Assembly: GCF_037126465.1 (NCBI RefSeq)
Contig: NC_088203.1
Location: 56,767,581 to 56,831,580 of the forward strand
DNA length: 64,000 bases
Source: Ornithodoros turicata
Taxonomy: Eukaryota; Arthropoda; Arachnida; Ixodida; Argasidae
Direction of reading: 5' to 3'
Part shown: positions 1-11,252 of the stretch, one piece after another
Numbering within the stretch: the first letter of the stretch is position 1
Layout: every line of letters begins with the position of its first letter
Made by a program: the position numbers and the translations under genes
Notes under the pieces: generated by a model
Databases searched by the model: none
Told to the model about the DNA's origin: nothing
The model's input: only the letters and a program-made list of their open reading frames with translations

Positions 1-1
1 G

Positions 2-207
2 AACGGTCAGATCGGCAAAAGTATTCCAATACACTCATCCGTTAGACAAGGCTGCTCCCTGTCCCCGATACTTTTTGCTCTGTATCTGGAACCGATGTGC
101 AAGAAGTTGCTGGAAAACCGTAACATCAGAGGCCTCCAGTTAGGCACGGAACACGTCAATCTCCTAGCATATGCGGATGACGTAGCCATCATAGGCGCCG
201 ACTGCGG
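2..207 (+). pseudogene. E0: LINE ORF2 fragment (reverse transcriptase core, group B)
   Basis: Reading from base 2, the sequence encodes the RT segment with RQGCSLSPILF and LAYADDVAII. It closely follows the same segment of the complete ORF2 at 57739-61212 (VRQGCPLSPILF, GTEHVNVLAYADDVAII). It is cut by the window edge on the left and loses similarity around 205, where a G/C homopolymer tract begins. It is therefore a relic of a group B Tx1-like LINE. What ended it on the right, deletion or insertion, cannot be told from the window. Confidence 0.8.
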
Positions 208-292
208 GGGGGCGCGGGGGCCCTTGCCCCCCCCCCCGGAACATGAACTAGGGGGGGGGCGCCGCCTCCCCCGGGAAGTCCCGCTAAGAGAC
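205..292. repeat. G/C homopolymer low-complexity tract
   Basis: Runs of G and C (7, 5, 12 and 9 bases) are packed into less than 90 bp exactly where E0 stops matching its relatives. No coding sense is seen. It may be the end of another repeat or an unreliable sequence stretch. Confidence 0.6.
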
Positions 293-855
293 TGACACCA
301 ACCTTTGGGGCTCGGAGCGCCCGGGTGAAAAGAGCGAAGAGGCACCAACCCCAAAAATGCATCTTGCAATTTGTAAAATATGTATCCGCCCACCATACTC
401 ATTATCACAGTAGAAGGTGAGGCGAAGAAACACAGAGGATGACACAACACATTGCCTGAATTTCGCCCAAAGCAATCAGATCAATGAAACGAAAGCAGTC
501 GAAAAGGTACCTGCAGCTGCCAGTGAGGTGCAACGGTAGAATCTTCGGAACGCATATCCGTTGGGAGCTGGTTCAACTCCTGCTGGTCCATTTCATTGAC
601 CATATTCATAATATTGCGCGCATTTCGGGTCAAACACCGAGGATTCAATGCATTTTGTTTCTTTTGCACTCAGTTTTCAAAGGCGTAACGCCTTCAGTTG
701 TGCACATGTTCACTGTTTACGTTCTCTGTTTTTCTTTTTTCTGTTCCTCCTTCCTCTTATTTCTTACCAGTTCTGCATACATCATAAGATCCCGCCAGGG
801 TGTGTGATTAGTTTTGTGTTCTTCATTTTTCTTTTCTTTCCTTCTTTTTGTTTTC
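293..855. other. Unrecognised intergenic stretch, T/C-rich toward the right
   Basis: About 560 bp between the E0 relic and the first tRNA-like unit. The left part is ordinary mixed sequence with only short open frames and no motif I recognise. From about 715 to 860 it becomes strongly pyrimidine-rich. No RNA gene, terminal repeat or clear promoter was seen. Confidence 0.5.
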
Positions 856-859
856 TTTT

Positions 860-1055
860 GCTGTGGCTTAGGTGGTTAAAGCGCTTGTCTAGTAAACAGC
901 AGATCGAAGGTTCGACTCCTTTTGGTGTCTACCTGTCCCATCTTTCGTGTTATTGTCAGGTAGATTTTTCTTGTCTACGCACGGAGTGGCCTGGTTTTTA
1001 GCTCCGCGATATCGCATTGCAATTTGCTTTCCACAGAAAGGCGCCGTGGCTTAGG
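860..1055 (+). repeat. tRNA-Thr satellite: one divergent unit plus a partial unit
   Basis: A degenerate tRNA-Thr(AGT)-like unit occupies about 860-931. It has an A-box-like TGGCTTAGGTGG, an anticodon loop CTAGTAA and a B box GGTTCGACTCC. It is followed by the usual spacer (tattgtcaggtagatt and catcgcattgcaatttgc). A second unit starts at 1040 and stops after 16 nt at 1055, where LINE E1 begins. The 3' acceptor strand of the first unit no longer pairs well. Confidence 0.85.
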
Positions 1056-1076
1056 GTTTTCTGCTTCCGGCACTCG

Positions 1077-2204
1077 ATGAGTGCAGACGCAGGTTCTTCG
1101 AGCTCCGTTGGAGCGACTAGTACGGCTAAGCCTAGCCGGGTGCAAGGACAGGGAACAGGCTCAAAGGATACAATGAACTACAAGATTATTATGCCAACGA
1201 TTCCAACAGGGACCGTGACACGTAACACCCTGTTTTTGCATGGAAACCCCGAAGGAAGACCATATAACGTAGGTCATTTTGGGCAGGCGTTGGAAGGCTT
1301 AGTGAAGAAGGAAGACGTATCAAACTTCGGGGTTTATCAGTACAATCATGTTTGGGTTATCAGCTTCCGGAGTGCAATAGCAAAGGAAAAGTTGCTTGCT
1401 ATGAAAGAGTTAGAGGTCAAAGGGCAAAGATGTATGGTTATCGACCCAAACCGCACGGAAATAGAAATTAAGATTCACTGGATCCCAGGAAATGTGTCGG
1501 ACGAAGCACTTCAGAAGACGTTAGAAAAGTATGGAAATGTTAAAGAAATAAGACGAGAAAAATGGAAAGGCTCCTTCTTCGAAGGGATAGATACCACAAC
1601 ACGGCAGGTCACGATTCGGCTTCATGAGGGAGTCTCAGCTACGAACTTGCCGCACCAAACTTTCGTGGAGGGCTGTCGTGTGCTGTTTTCTGTGCCAGGC
1701 CGACCGCCAATGTGCCTCAGATGTAAACAAATAGGACACATCAGAAAACAGTGCCACACCCCTTGGTGTAAAACGTGTCGCAGCTATGGCCATTTAGACG
1801 AAGAGTGCGTTGGGACGTATGCCTCAAGAGTAAGAAAGAATAACGAACAAGAAAGTGAGTTTCACATAGCGGACCCGAATGAAGAAAATAAACAGCGCGG
1901 AACAGAGGCTGACAAAGATGACGTTGTAGGCCAAGATTTGCGAGAAAGGAATGCTCAGTTACAGGAGCAGGTAGGAGAGATTGATGAAAGTGGCACTGAT
2001 GAGGAAATGAAAGAGGCAGAGGTAGCACAAAAGAGATAAGGTAGCACAAAAGAGGTTGTTGCTGAACTGGGCGAAAACAAAGACCAACAATGGTCTACAA
2101 CGAAAGGAAAGAGACTAAAATCGAGCAGTAATTTGGGGTTGAGACTTCTTCCAACGCAAACTGACTTGTCCCAGTTGGAAGACGCAAATTTTTTGACAGC
2201 ATAG
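1077..2204 (+). pseudogene. E1 ORF1: nucleic-acid-binding protein with two CCHC knuckles, stop at 2037
   Basis: The ATG at 1077 was chosen because the N-terminus (S-x-G-A-x-x-T-A-x-P-S-R) matches the ORF1 starts of the other full-length copies. The conserved body runs to two zinc knuckles: CLRCKQIGHIRKQC from about residue 213, then CKTCRSYGHLDEEC; both have C-x2-C-x4-H-x4-C spacing. An acidic, lysine-rich tail follows. A TAA at 2037-2039 sits inside a direct repeat of ggtagcacaaaagag. The same frame then stays open to a TAG at 2202-2204 and ends with LSQLEDANF, like the end motif of other ORF1s. This family binds element RNA in the ribonucleoprotein; that role is by analogy. Confidence 0.85.
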
Positions 2205-2258
2205 GCTTCGTAACGCACAGCGGCAAAAGAGAGACACCCATAACACCGTTTAAAAGCA

Positions 2259-5200
2259 ATGGGAAGAACAATATCAGTGGCAACTTTAAACGTGAGAGGT
2301 CTTAACTCTCGGAAGAAGCAGTACCAGCTAAGCCGCTATCTTGAAAAGTTCCCAGAAATAGACATGCTTGCGATACAAGAATCTAAAATCTGCACACAAG
2401 AAGAAACAGAGAGGTTAGTAGAAGAATGCTTTATCAAGAACTACGACGTCGTCGTAAGCCATGCTATGGGAAACTCGGGAGGCTGTCTGTTGCTGCTAAG
2501 GAAGTTGGATTGTTTTAAACCGATATCTCACATGGTCGACAATCGGGGCAGACTAGCAGTGATGGACGTACTCATTGACGGCGAAATATGGCGTTTTCTA
2601 AATGTCTACGCACCGAATGAACCGCAAGACTGAGCAGCCTTTTTTGAAACTGTGAGTAAACTCGTCAACAGTAGTTATAAAACGGTGCTACTAGGTGATT
2701 TCAATTGCACGTTGAAGAGAGAGGACCGAAGTAATCGCAAAGAGGATAAAGATAAAAGTACGGACGTACTGCAAGGTATACTAGAAGAACATGGATTGTG
2801 CGACGCAGCAGATGGAAACTCGGACAGGAAAACAATATTTACACACTTTCAGAACAACTCCCATGCTCGACTAGACCGAATTTATGTGGCGCAAACGAAA
2901 ACTACGCATTGTGTAGAGTATAAAGTACACCCCGTCTACTTCAGTGACCACTGTCTGGTAATAGCGTCGCTAGGTCAGGTGCAAAGAGAAGGGAGGAAGC
3001 ACACTGGATGGCAAATGTGGAAGCTCAACGTAAATCTACTTGAAGATGAAGAATTCTCGAACTTCGTAAAGGATAGCATAGTTGAAATAATGAATGAAAG
3101 AACCAGTTGAACGAGAGCATGGGAGGAGTTTAAACTCAAGTTACGGGCCTTCGCCATAGAACGAAGCAGCATTTTGACACTCCAGAAGAAACACCGAGGA
3201 ACGAACTACAGAAGACGCTGGGAAAAGTAATGGAAATGGAATCAAGAAGGGCGGGAGAGTTCACAGAAGAGATGGCTCGGATAAAGTTGGAGCTGAATAT
3301 AATTGACGAGCAAAAGTATGAGGGAGCGAAGATAAGAGCAAGGATGCAGTGTTGCGTAGCGGACGAAATGCCCAGCAAAAGGTTCATAAGAAAGGAGAAG
3401 GAATATAGTAAAAACAAGATGATTACTGACATACAGGAGAATGGAAAGATACTACCAAACTCAGAAGAAATACGAATGAGTTTCGAAAGATATTACACTG
3501 ATTTGATAGGAAGGTCCAGAGGCAAAGTGGATCATCAGATAGAAGGACGCCTATCGGAAGTGGTAGAGCGGTTGACAGAGGCGGATCAAGATAATCTTGA
3601 AAAAAAAACGGTAACATTGGAAGAGGTCAGGCAAGCAATACGCAGTTTAAAAAAGAACCGAGCACCTGGACCGGATGGGATAGGACCCGATTTTTACATT
3701 AAATATGCTGATTACATATCTATGATACTGTTGCAAGTAATTCGGGAAGCCGAAACGGAAAGAATGCTTCCGCCGAGTTTCAGGAAGACCCACACAGTCA
3801 TGATACGGAAAACAGTGCGCGATGATGCTGTGCCCAAAGTGACAGACTATAGGCCGATAACTTTATGCAACGTAGATTACAAGGTGTATGCAAAAGTGCT
3901 TGCAACGAGGTTGCAACAGTGTGTGGACAAGCTCGTCGGAGACCACCAATCCTGTGTCATCAGGGGGAGAACTATCCAGACAAATATTCATGTGCTGCGA
4001 ACGATTTTTGAACTTAGTAGAATGGAAAACAAACAGATTGCTGTACTGCAAGTAGACCTTAAGAAAGCGATTGATAGGGATAGTCATTTGTTTTTGTTCG
4101 TGGTATTGAAAGCAATGAACTTTGGACCAGTGTTCATAGAGCGAATTAGAATGTGTTACTCTTGCGTAGCAACGAAGCTCGTGGTTAACAACCACCTCAC
4201 AAACCCAGTACCATTGTGTTCTTCGGTGAGGCAAGGATGTCCCTTATCTCCGCTGTTATTTGACCTTTACCTGGAACCTCTGTGTCAAAGTGTCATACGT
4301 AACACTAACATCAACGGTTTCAAAATGTATGGTGTCGAAGTTAAAGTCCTAGCCTATCCGGATGACATAGTGTTTCTAGCGGAGGATAAGCCCAGTGTCA
4401 GTAAGATTCTGTGCGAGCTTGACCGGTTCAGCGAGGCATCTGGAGCGCAAATCAATAAGGAAAAATCAATTGGAATTTGGGGAGGAATGTGGGGTACAAC
4501 ACCGGCAGTCTTTGAAGGAATAACCTGGCAGACCATACCAGCCACATACTTAGGTGTACCTTTGGAACACAGCACAAATACAAACACGGTGTGGAGAGAA
4601 CTAGCTACGAAAGTGCAGAAGCACGCCAACATCATGAAACAAGCAAGGCTCTCAATATTCCAACGTGCTGCGGTCTGTAATGTTTTCCTAGTTGCTAAAC
4701 TAGTGTATCTGTTACATGTACTGCAATGCTCGCGGAAGAACATCCATGTATTCCATCGCATATTTGCCCGCTTTATATGGAATTCCCCATTTGAACGCAT
4801 GAGAAGAGAAAACCTCTTCTGTAAGGTAGAGAGAGCGGGACTAAGTTTGTCTCACTAAGTTTGTCACAGCTGATCATGCGACTAAGCTTTTACAGAGAAA
4901 ACAAACATCCTCTGCTCGAGTGTGTGAAGCAATGTGTCGGACATGACTTTTTGCCAGAGATAACCGTTGCTGTAAAAAAAGTGGACATTGTGCTACGTGG
5001 TTTCTATTTTGACCTCGTGCAAAGTATCAGGTTCTTGATGGTAAGGTTTTCCAGGGAGTATATTTTCACGGTCTCCAAGAAACAGTTAGCCAATGATTTA
5101 ATAGATATGCTTTTCCCTATCCCGATATATCGGCGCGTACCACAAGGATCACATGGTGTGGACATATTGCAGAGGGTGAGAAGAATGCAGATTAAACCGG

Positions 5201-5691
5201 AAATGAAAACTTTCTTCTTCAAGTTACACACGAGAACCTTGCCAGTGAAAACCTGGTTGCACGAAAAGGGTATATTTGTACCTTGGACAACAAATTGCCG
5301 TTTGTGTAAGACACCCGAAACCATAGAGCATGTTTTTGTTTATTGTACCGAAGCTCAGTTCTTTTGGAGTGACCTCAGTAGGATGATTGGGAAAGATCTG
5401 GATTTGAACCCGCACACAATACGTTTTTTGCCTTTGCGTGAGACAAATGGTGTAAGGTATGATGTGCTATGTCTAGTTGCTCTCTTTTGTCTATGGAAGC
5501 TCAGGCTGAAAGACAGAAACGGAGAACCTTTGCTGCCACAGATACAGTTACTGAGAGAAGAATTGACGATGCTAAAAGAAGTAGCTACAGTGAATGGAGA
5601 AGTGCCTACATGGTTGAATGAGATTAGTGTGAAAGTCCTTGCGAGAGACAAGGTAGTTTATAGCACTGCAGGAAGTAGTGTATATGTATAG
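2259..5691 (+). pseudogene. E1 ORF2: endonuclease-reverse transcriptase, multiply disabled
   Basis: The start is MGRTISVATLNVRGLNSRKK, 54 nt after the extended ORF1 end. An APE-type endonuclease is visible (AIQESK, LGDFNCTL, ARLDRIYV, FSDHCLV), then the RT (RAPGPDGIG, RQGCPLSPLLF), and a C-terminal C-x2-C-x7-H-x4-C finger (CRLCKTPETIEHVFVYC). Damage: TGA at 2631 where relatives have Arg; TGA at 3108; a frameshift around 3190-3230; a 14-bp tandem duplication near 4846-4873 that shifts frame; and YPDD instead of YADD at the catalytic box (Pro codon 4358-4360). The protein cannot be made as one chain. The intact family protein would nick DNA and copy its RNA at the target. Confidence 0.9.
5659..5684 (+). 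other. Hairpin just before E1 ORF2 stop
   Basis: Two 4-bp stems, TATA/TATA and CACT/AGTG, separated by one bulged G, with a 9-nt loop, five bases before the TAG at 5689. Hairpins of different sequence sit at the equivalent place in other copies. Confidence 0.4.
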
Positions 5692-5735
5692 AAATATTTT
5701 AGCCTGAACATTGTTTTACAATAAATGAAAAAAAA

Positions 5736-6104
5736 GCGCCGTGGCTTAGGTGGTTAAAGCGCCTGTCTAGTAAACACGAGATCGAGGGTTCGACTCCCTA
5801 CCTGAACCATCTTTCGTGTTATTGTCAGGTAGATTCTCTTCTCTACGCACCGCGTGGCCTCGTTTTTAGCTTCGCGACATCGCATTACAATTTCCTTTTC
5901 CACAAAAAGGCGCCGTGGCTTAGGTGGTTAAAGCGCCTGTCTTGTAAACAGGAGATCGAGTGCTCGACTCCCTCCAGTGCCTACCTGTCCCATCTTTTGT
6001 GTTATTGTCAGGTAGATTCTCTTCTCTACGCACGGCGTGGCCTCGTTTTTAGCTCCGCGACATCGCATTGCAATTTGCTTTCCACAGACAGGCGCCGTGG
6101 CTTG
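5736..6104 (+). repeat. tRNA-Thr satellite between E1 and E2
   Basis: The first unit begins at 5736 with gcgccg joined to the E1 poly(A). It is an AGT unit that lost most of its 3' acceptor strand (ctccctacctgaacc). The second unit, 5909-5982, has anticodon TGT (loop CTTGTAA). The third starts at 6091 and is interrupted by E2 after about 14 nt. Spacers are of the standard type. Confidence 0.9.
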
Positions 6105-7666
6105 GGGAAAGTGGGATAGGTCCCTCCTTTTTACAAAAAGTGAAACTGTGTTACCAGAATGTGGAAACTACAGTGCTTGTGAACAACCTGTGCACAGATG
6201 CAATACCGTTGATGTCATCTGTCAGACAAGGGTGTCCCTTGTCGCCTGCCTTATTCAACATATACGTGGAATATTTGTGTCAAAGTGTTATTCAGAATAA
6301 TAGTATCACAGGAGTTGTGCTCGGCGACTCGCATGTGAAGGTATTAGCCTACGCTGACGATATTGCCTTTTTTGCTAGGGACAAACCGAGCGTGAAAAAT
6401 GTGTTACAGTGTATAGGTCAGTTCTGTGAAATGTCTGGGGCGGATCTCAACAAGACTAAGTCGTTAGGGATATGGGTTGGTGAATGGGGGTCTACACCAG
6501 AACGGTTTGAAGGGATCAGGTGGCAGAAGATGCCTGCAGAGTATCTAGGAGTACCCTTGGATAAGACCCGGAACACAAATCAGGTGTGGGACGAACAACG
6601 AAGACAGATGGAGAAGAGGGTTCAAGGCTGGAAGCAAAGAAGACTGTCAATTTTTCAAAGAGCTTCAGTGTGCAATGTGTTCCTTGTATCTAAACTGCTG
6701 TACTTGCTTCAAGTGATACAACTTTCGCGCAAGAACATTCAGAAGTTTCATAGATTGTTTGCAACCTATGTATGGATGTCGGGGTTTGAGTGCATGCGAA
6801 GGGACAATCTGTTCCACAGTGTCATGAAAGGTGGACTCGGATTACGTCATCTATTTGTCACCAAACTAGTGATGCGATTGTTCTTCTATAGGAAATGCAA
6901 TCACCCTTTGTTAAGAACGGTGTTGCAGTCTGTTGGAAGTGTGCACTTGGCCGATATAACGGTTGCCACAGTAAACTGCACGTATCCTGTCACGGAATTT
7001 TACGCCGAAGTTGTAGAAAGCATTCGATTTCTTCTTGTTAGATTTTCACCGGAATATGTTTTTAGTGTACACCGCAAGAAACTGTATCATGATTTGATCG
7101 ATACACTGTTTCCCGTGCCTCTTTATAGGCTAGTATCATGTGACAGTGGAGATCATGACATATTGTGTCGCGTCCGAAAGATGCCAATCAGGCCACAAAT
7201 CAAGACTTTCTTCTTCAAAGTACACACAAGAACCCTCCCCGTTAAAGTATGGTTGGATCAAAAAGGGATTTTTGTACCTTGGACAACGAACTGTCGGTTC
7301 TGTAATACGCCTGAAACAATTGAACACCTTTTCTTGGATTGTACGGAAGCGCTTTTCTTTTGGGATGAGCTCAGCGTTAATTTAAAAAGGTACATTCGGT
7401 TGGACCCTTATACGATGAGGTTTTTGCCAAATGAGGGAACAGAAAACACTCGTGATGATATTGTGTGTGTCATTTCCATGTTTTGTACATGGAAGGTGAG
7501 ATTACTAGACAGGAATGAGGAGCCACTTAGCCCTCCAATGTGCCTTTTTAAACAGGAAATCAGTGAAATGTATGCGATGGCCCAACATAGGGGCGTTGTG
7601 CCCAAGTGGTTAAGTTCATGTGTGCAAAGGCTGCTCCCGAGTCGGGAGACCTCTCTGCTAGTGTAA
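6105..7666 (+). pseudogene. E2 ORF2 C-terminal fragment (RT core to zinc finger)
   Basis: An open reading frame without internal stops covers RQGCPLSPALFNIYVEYL, LAYADDIAFFARD, the thumb/connection region and the C-terminal finger CRFCNTPETIEHLFLDC, followed by FFWDEL. It ends at the TAA at 7664. The endonuclease and the first third of RT are missing. An open frame that crosses the junction from the tRNA unit is incidental. A 6-bp hairpin CTCCCG/CGGGAG lies at 7634-7648 just before the stop. Confidence 0.88.
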
Positions 7667-7742
7667 TCTAGCGCGTCGTCTAGCATAATATCATGTTTGT
7701 ATATATCTCATAGCCATAATAAAAGAAATGCGGAAAAAAAAA
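6105..7742 (+). mobile_element. E2: 5'-truncated group A LINE
   Basis: A 1.6-kb copy starting inside the RT domain and ending in aataaaagaaatgcgg plus poly(A) directly before gcgccgtggcttgg at 7743. The 5' flank stops at about tRNA nt 14. The truncated 5' end and intact 3' end are the normal result of target-primed reverse transcription. Confidence 0.88.
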
Positions 7743-8304
7743 GCGCCGTGGCTTGGGTGGTTAAAGCGCGTGTCTAGTAAACACGAGGTCGAGGGTTCGA
7801 CTCCCTCCAGTGCCTACCTGTCCCATCTTTTGTGTTATTGTCAGGTAGATTCTCTTCTCTACGCACGGCGTGGCCTCGTTTTTAGCTCCGCGACATCGCA
7901 TTGCAATTTGCTGTCCACAGACAGGCGCCGTGGCTTAGGTGTTTAAAGCGCCTGTCTAGTAAACACGAGTTCGAGGGTTCGACTCCCTCCGGTGCCTACC
8001 CGAACCATCTTTCGTGTTATTGTCAGGTAGATTCTCTTCTCTACGCACCGCGTGGCCTCGTTTTTAGCTCCGCGACATCGCATTGCAATTTGCTTTTTCA
8101 CAAAAAGGCAACGTGGCTTAGGTGGTTAAAGCGCCTTTCTTGTAAACAGGAGATCGAGTGTTCGACTCCCTGCAGTGCCTACCTGTCCCATCTTTTGTGT
8201 TATTGTCAGGTAGATTCTCTTCTCTACGCACGGCGTGGCCTCGTTTTTAGCTCCGCGACATCGCATTGCAATTTGCTTTCCACAGGCAAGCGCCGTGGCT
8301 TAGG
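7743..8304 (+). repeat. tRNA-Thr satellite between E2 and E3
   Basis: Units start at about 7742 (AGT, anticodon stem weakened), 7924 (AGT) and 8107 (TGT, A box slightly changed: ggcaacgtgg), plus a partial unit at 8289-8304 cut after tRNA nt 16 by E3. Spacing is 182-183 bp. Confidence 0.9.
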
Positions 8305-10692
8305 ACATCTCGAAGCTAAGGATAAGTGGTGTGGTAGTTGAAGGAACCGAAGCTGTGGAAGGCGCGCTGCATCAGCACTTTAGGACTTTGTTCGACAGTG
8401 CTGAGGACCTGCCACCGAGGAGTGCTGAAATATTTAAGCACATGCCGAGGGTCAACGAAGAAGAGAGGGAAAAAGTGCAAGGAAAGATAAGAGAGAAGGA
8501 TATTGAATATGTCATCAGAAAGTTAAAAAGGAACAAGGCCCCAGGACCGGACGGTCTAGGTGCAGCTTTCTTCAAAACGTTTCAGCCAGAATTGAGCCCG
8601 GTGCTTGAAGTGGTCTTTGAGGACATCCGAAGACGAGGACTGTTGCCACCATCAATGCGGAAATGCTTCACAGTGCTAATTCCGAAGAAGTCGACCCTGG
8701 AAGAAATACCACCAGTGTCAGATCTGAGACCGATAAGTCTGCTATGTACTGATTATAAAATACTGGCAAAGGTGCTCACTCGACGACTGGAAAGTGTGTT
8801 ATGGAAAATAATCGGCAGGCACCAGACTTACGGCATTAGAGGAATATCCATCGCTATAAATCTTCATATAATGCGGACAGTGTGCGAACTGGCTAGAGCA
8901 ACAGGAGAACAACTAGCCATTCTCCAAGTAGATCTGAGGCAAGCTTTTGATAGAGTATCACACGGATACTTATTCGAGCTGTTACACTGGATCAACGCAG
9001 GCGAAGAACTAGAAAATTGGATCGGAATATGCTACAGAGACATATCTGCACAGCTTATTGTGAACGGAAGCGTCGGCCCAAAATATCCAGTTACCAAATC
9101 GGTGCGTCAAGGGTGCCCACTCTCCCCCGCATTGTTCTCACTATATCTGGAGCCGCTATGTCGTCTCATCGCAAACGATAACCAGATCAGCGGTTTGAAG
9201 ATGTCAGGAGAAGAAATGAAAATCATGGCGTTTGCCGACGATGTAACCCTTATCTGCAAGAGCAAAGCACAGGTGAAAGCGGCGCTGGCAGACGTCCAGA
9301 CCTTTTGTGAGGTTTCAGGAGCCGAAATAAACAAGAGTAAGTCGAAGGGATCTTGGCTGGGCGAGTGGGGAAGCAAGCCGTCCAATTTCATGGGCATCGA
9401 GTGGTCACAAGAACTTGATAAATATTTGGGAATCCATCCGGATCCAGAAACAACGGACACGGAGGTATGGAAGCGTAAGATAAATGCCCTGCAAGGAAGG
9501 CTTCAACCTTATCAAGGAAGAGAGCTATCGCTGTTACATCGCAGCCTAATATGCAACACGGTACTCTACCCGGCAGTGCTCTATGCCGCACAAGCAGTCC
9601 ACATAGACAACATTGCAGTGCAACGCTTTCACAGAATATGTGCCACCTATCTGTGGAAGTCGAAATTTGAGCGCATGCGCAGAGCCAACATCTACTGGCC
9701 ACTGGAATCGGGAGGGCTGAGCGTCGTCAACTTGGAACTGAAAATAATGGTGCAACGTTTTCTATATTTCCGGGACCAACGAACGCCAGAGCTGCGAGCG
9801 GCTATACAGTGGCTGGGAACACAACACCTCGGGGAGTGGATTGTCTCCACTGCGCACTGCGTCGTAGATTCAGGCATCCTATCCTTCTACAAGAGCACAG
9901 GACGCAGCATAAAGTTTTTTCAGGAACGCTTTTCGTGGGACTACCTGGAGACCGTAAAAAAGAAGGCTCTCTATTGGGACACAGTGACCAGTGTATTTCC
10001 GCCGCCATTATATCGGCAGCAGTTCGCAAGTGTAAAGCAACAGGACGTGCTGAAGAGGATCCGGAAGGCGCCCGTTCCCACCGCAACCAAAGACTTCTAC
10101 GTCCGCTTCCACATTGAAGTACTGCCCACCAAGCAATGGCTAGAGGGCAAAGGCTTTTTCGCTCCACGAGCAGCTGTCTGTAACATATGCGGGGAAGCGG
10201 AAACTATACGCCACACTTTCTATGAATGCAGAAGGGCTGTACTCTTTTGGAGTGACCTGAGAGCTTCCTTTCACCTCAACGAGGAAATAGACTACGAGGC
10301 TCTAAAGTTTCTCACCTTTGGGGACAACAGCCGTGCAGAACTGCTAAGCGTCCTAGTGATGGCTGGACTACATGCTCTCTGGAAGGAAAGAACAGCTCGG
10401 GTGGAATGTGATGTCCGGGCGCAATCTGCGGTCACCTACCTGAGGGAGAAGCTAATGTGGACTCTATCTTTGAGGGGAAGTGGCAAACTCCACAACGAGG
10501 AGGACTGGGAGCGGCTGGCACCCGCAATTCCCCGCTTGAACCCGAAGACCTTCGGCACATCATCCAAAAAGTGGCTAGGACTTCCTGGAACGCGGCATGC
10601 TAAATAAGCAAAGATGATTTTAATTGGGAGGTACACAGGTAGTGTATGACTCCTGTATCACGGTTTTTACGGAAATAAAAAAAAAAAGAAAA
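8305..10692 (+). mobile_element. E3: 5'-truncated group B-like LINE
   Basis: A 2.4-kb copy. The flanks agcgccgtggcttagg (8289-8304) and agcgccgtggcttagg (from 10692) form the target duplication; both carry A instead of the usual G at tRNA nt 1. The tail is aaataaaa followed by a mixed A/G tract. It belongs with the copies at 50.4 and 56.6 kb rather than with E1/E2 by its RT sequence (LLCTDYKILAKVL, HQTYGIRG), but it is diverged. Confidence 0.88.
8307..10607 (+). pseudogene. E3 ORF2 fragment: RT, connection and C-terminal finger
   Basis: An uninterrupted frame of about 766 codons reads straight from the 5' junction. RT motifs: KAPGPDGLGAAFF, DLRPISLLCTDYK, LRQAFDRVSHGYLF, VRQGCPLSPALF, and FADD in place of YADD. 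The C-terminal finger is CNICGEAETIRHTFYEC. The N-terminal endonuclease is absent by 5' truncation. The frame is open with no stops, so the insertion is fairly young. Base composition is somewhat more GC-rich than in group A copies. Confidence 0.9.
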
Positions 10693-11252
10693 GCGCCGTG
10701 GCTTAGGTGGTTAAAGCGCCTGTCTAGTAAACACGAGTTCGAGGGTTCGACTCCCTCCGGTGCCTACCCGAAGCATCTTTCGTGTTATTGTCAGGTAGAT
10801 TCTCTTCTCTACGCACCGCGTGGCCTCGTTTTTAGCTCCGCGACATCGCATTGCAATTTGCTTTTTCACAAAAAGGCAACGTGGCTTAGGTGGTTAAAGC
10901 GCCTGTCTTGTAAACAGGAGATCGAGTGTTCGACTCCCTCCAGTGCCTACCTGTCCCATCTTTTGTGTTATTGTCAGGTAGATTCTCTTCTCTACGCACG
11001 GCGTGGCCTCGTTTTTAGCTCCGCGACATCGCATTGCAATTTGCTTTTTCACAAAAAGGCGCCGTGGCTTAGGTGGTTAAAGCGCCTGTCTTGTAAACAG
11101 GAGATCGAGTGTTCGACTCCCTCCAGTGCCTACCTGTCCCATCTTTTGTGTTATTGTCAGGTAGATTCTCTTCTCTACGCACGGCGTGGCCTCGTTTTTA
11201 GCTCCGCGACATCGCATTGCAATTTGCTTTCCACAGACAGGCGCCGTGGCTT
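10693..11252 (+). repeat. tRNA-Thr satellite between E3 and E4
   Basis: Units at about 10692 (AGT), 10875 (TGT, ggcaacgtgg variant) and 11058 (TGT), and a partial unit 11240-11252 cut after tRNA nt 13 by E4. AGT units carry the ccgaagc/ccgaacc spacer start with ctttcgtg. TGT units carry the tgtccc start with cttttgtg. Confidence 0.9.
11058..11131 (+). tRNA. tRNA-Thr(TGT)-like unit (representative)
   Basis: A 74-nt cloverleaf: acceptor GGCGCCG with CAGTGCC (one mismatch, one G-U), anticodon stem CCTGT/ACAGG perfect, loop CTTGTAA (TGT, reads Thr ACA), T stem GAGTG/CCCTC with one mismatch. The A box is canonical. The B box is altered at its first G (TGTTCGACTCC). The paired defects shared by TGT units make these look like pseudogenes. 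No intron is present. Confidence 0.55.

Larger units (their letters stand above)
1056..5735 (+). mobile_element. E1: full-length group A Tx1-like LINE, defective
   Basis: A 4.7-kb LINE lying between tRNA nt 16 (ggcgccgtggcttagg at 1040-1055) and a repeated copy of the same tRNA 5' end at 5736. This gives a duplication of about 15 bp flanking the element. It begins with ttttctGCTTCCGG, a motif shared by all full-length copies here, and ends ataaatg plus poly(A). The order is a 21-nt 5'UTR, ORF1, ORF2, a short 3'UTR. Both ORFs are damaged, so it is a dead but complete copy. Confidence 0.9.

Noticed and set aside
481..669. Short minus-strand frame (62 codons) left of the first array
   Set aside because: No recognisable domain, no supporting signals, and length is within chance expectation.
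1017..1076. Upstream in-frame start for E1 ORF1
   Set aside because: The extra 20 codons come from the tRNA unit and spacer in front of the element. The ATG at 1077 aligns with all other copies.
10624..11252. Apparent N-terminal extension of the E4 ORF2 frame through three tRNA units
   Set aside because: The frame is open by chance through the satellite and then joins the truncated LINE. The LINE part begins at the junction at 11253.
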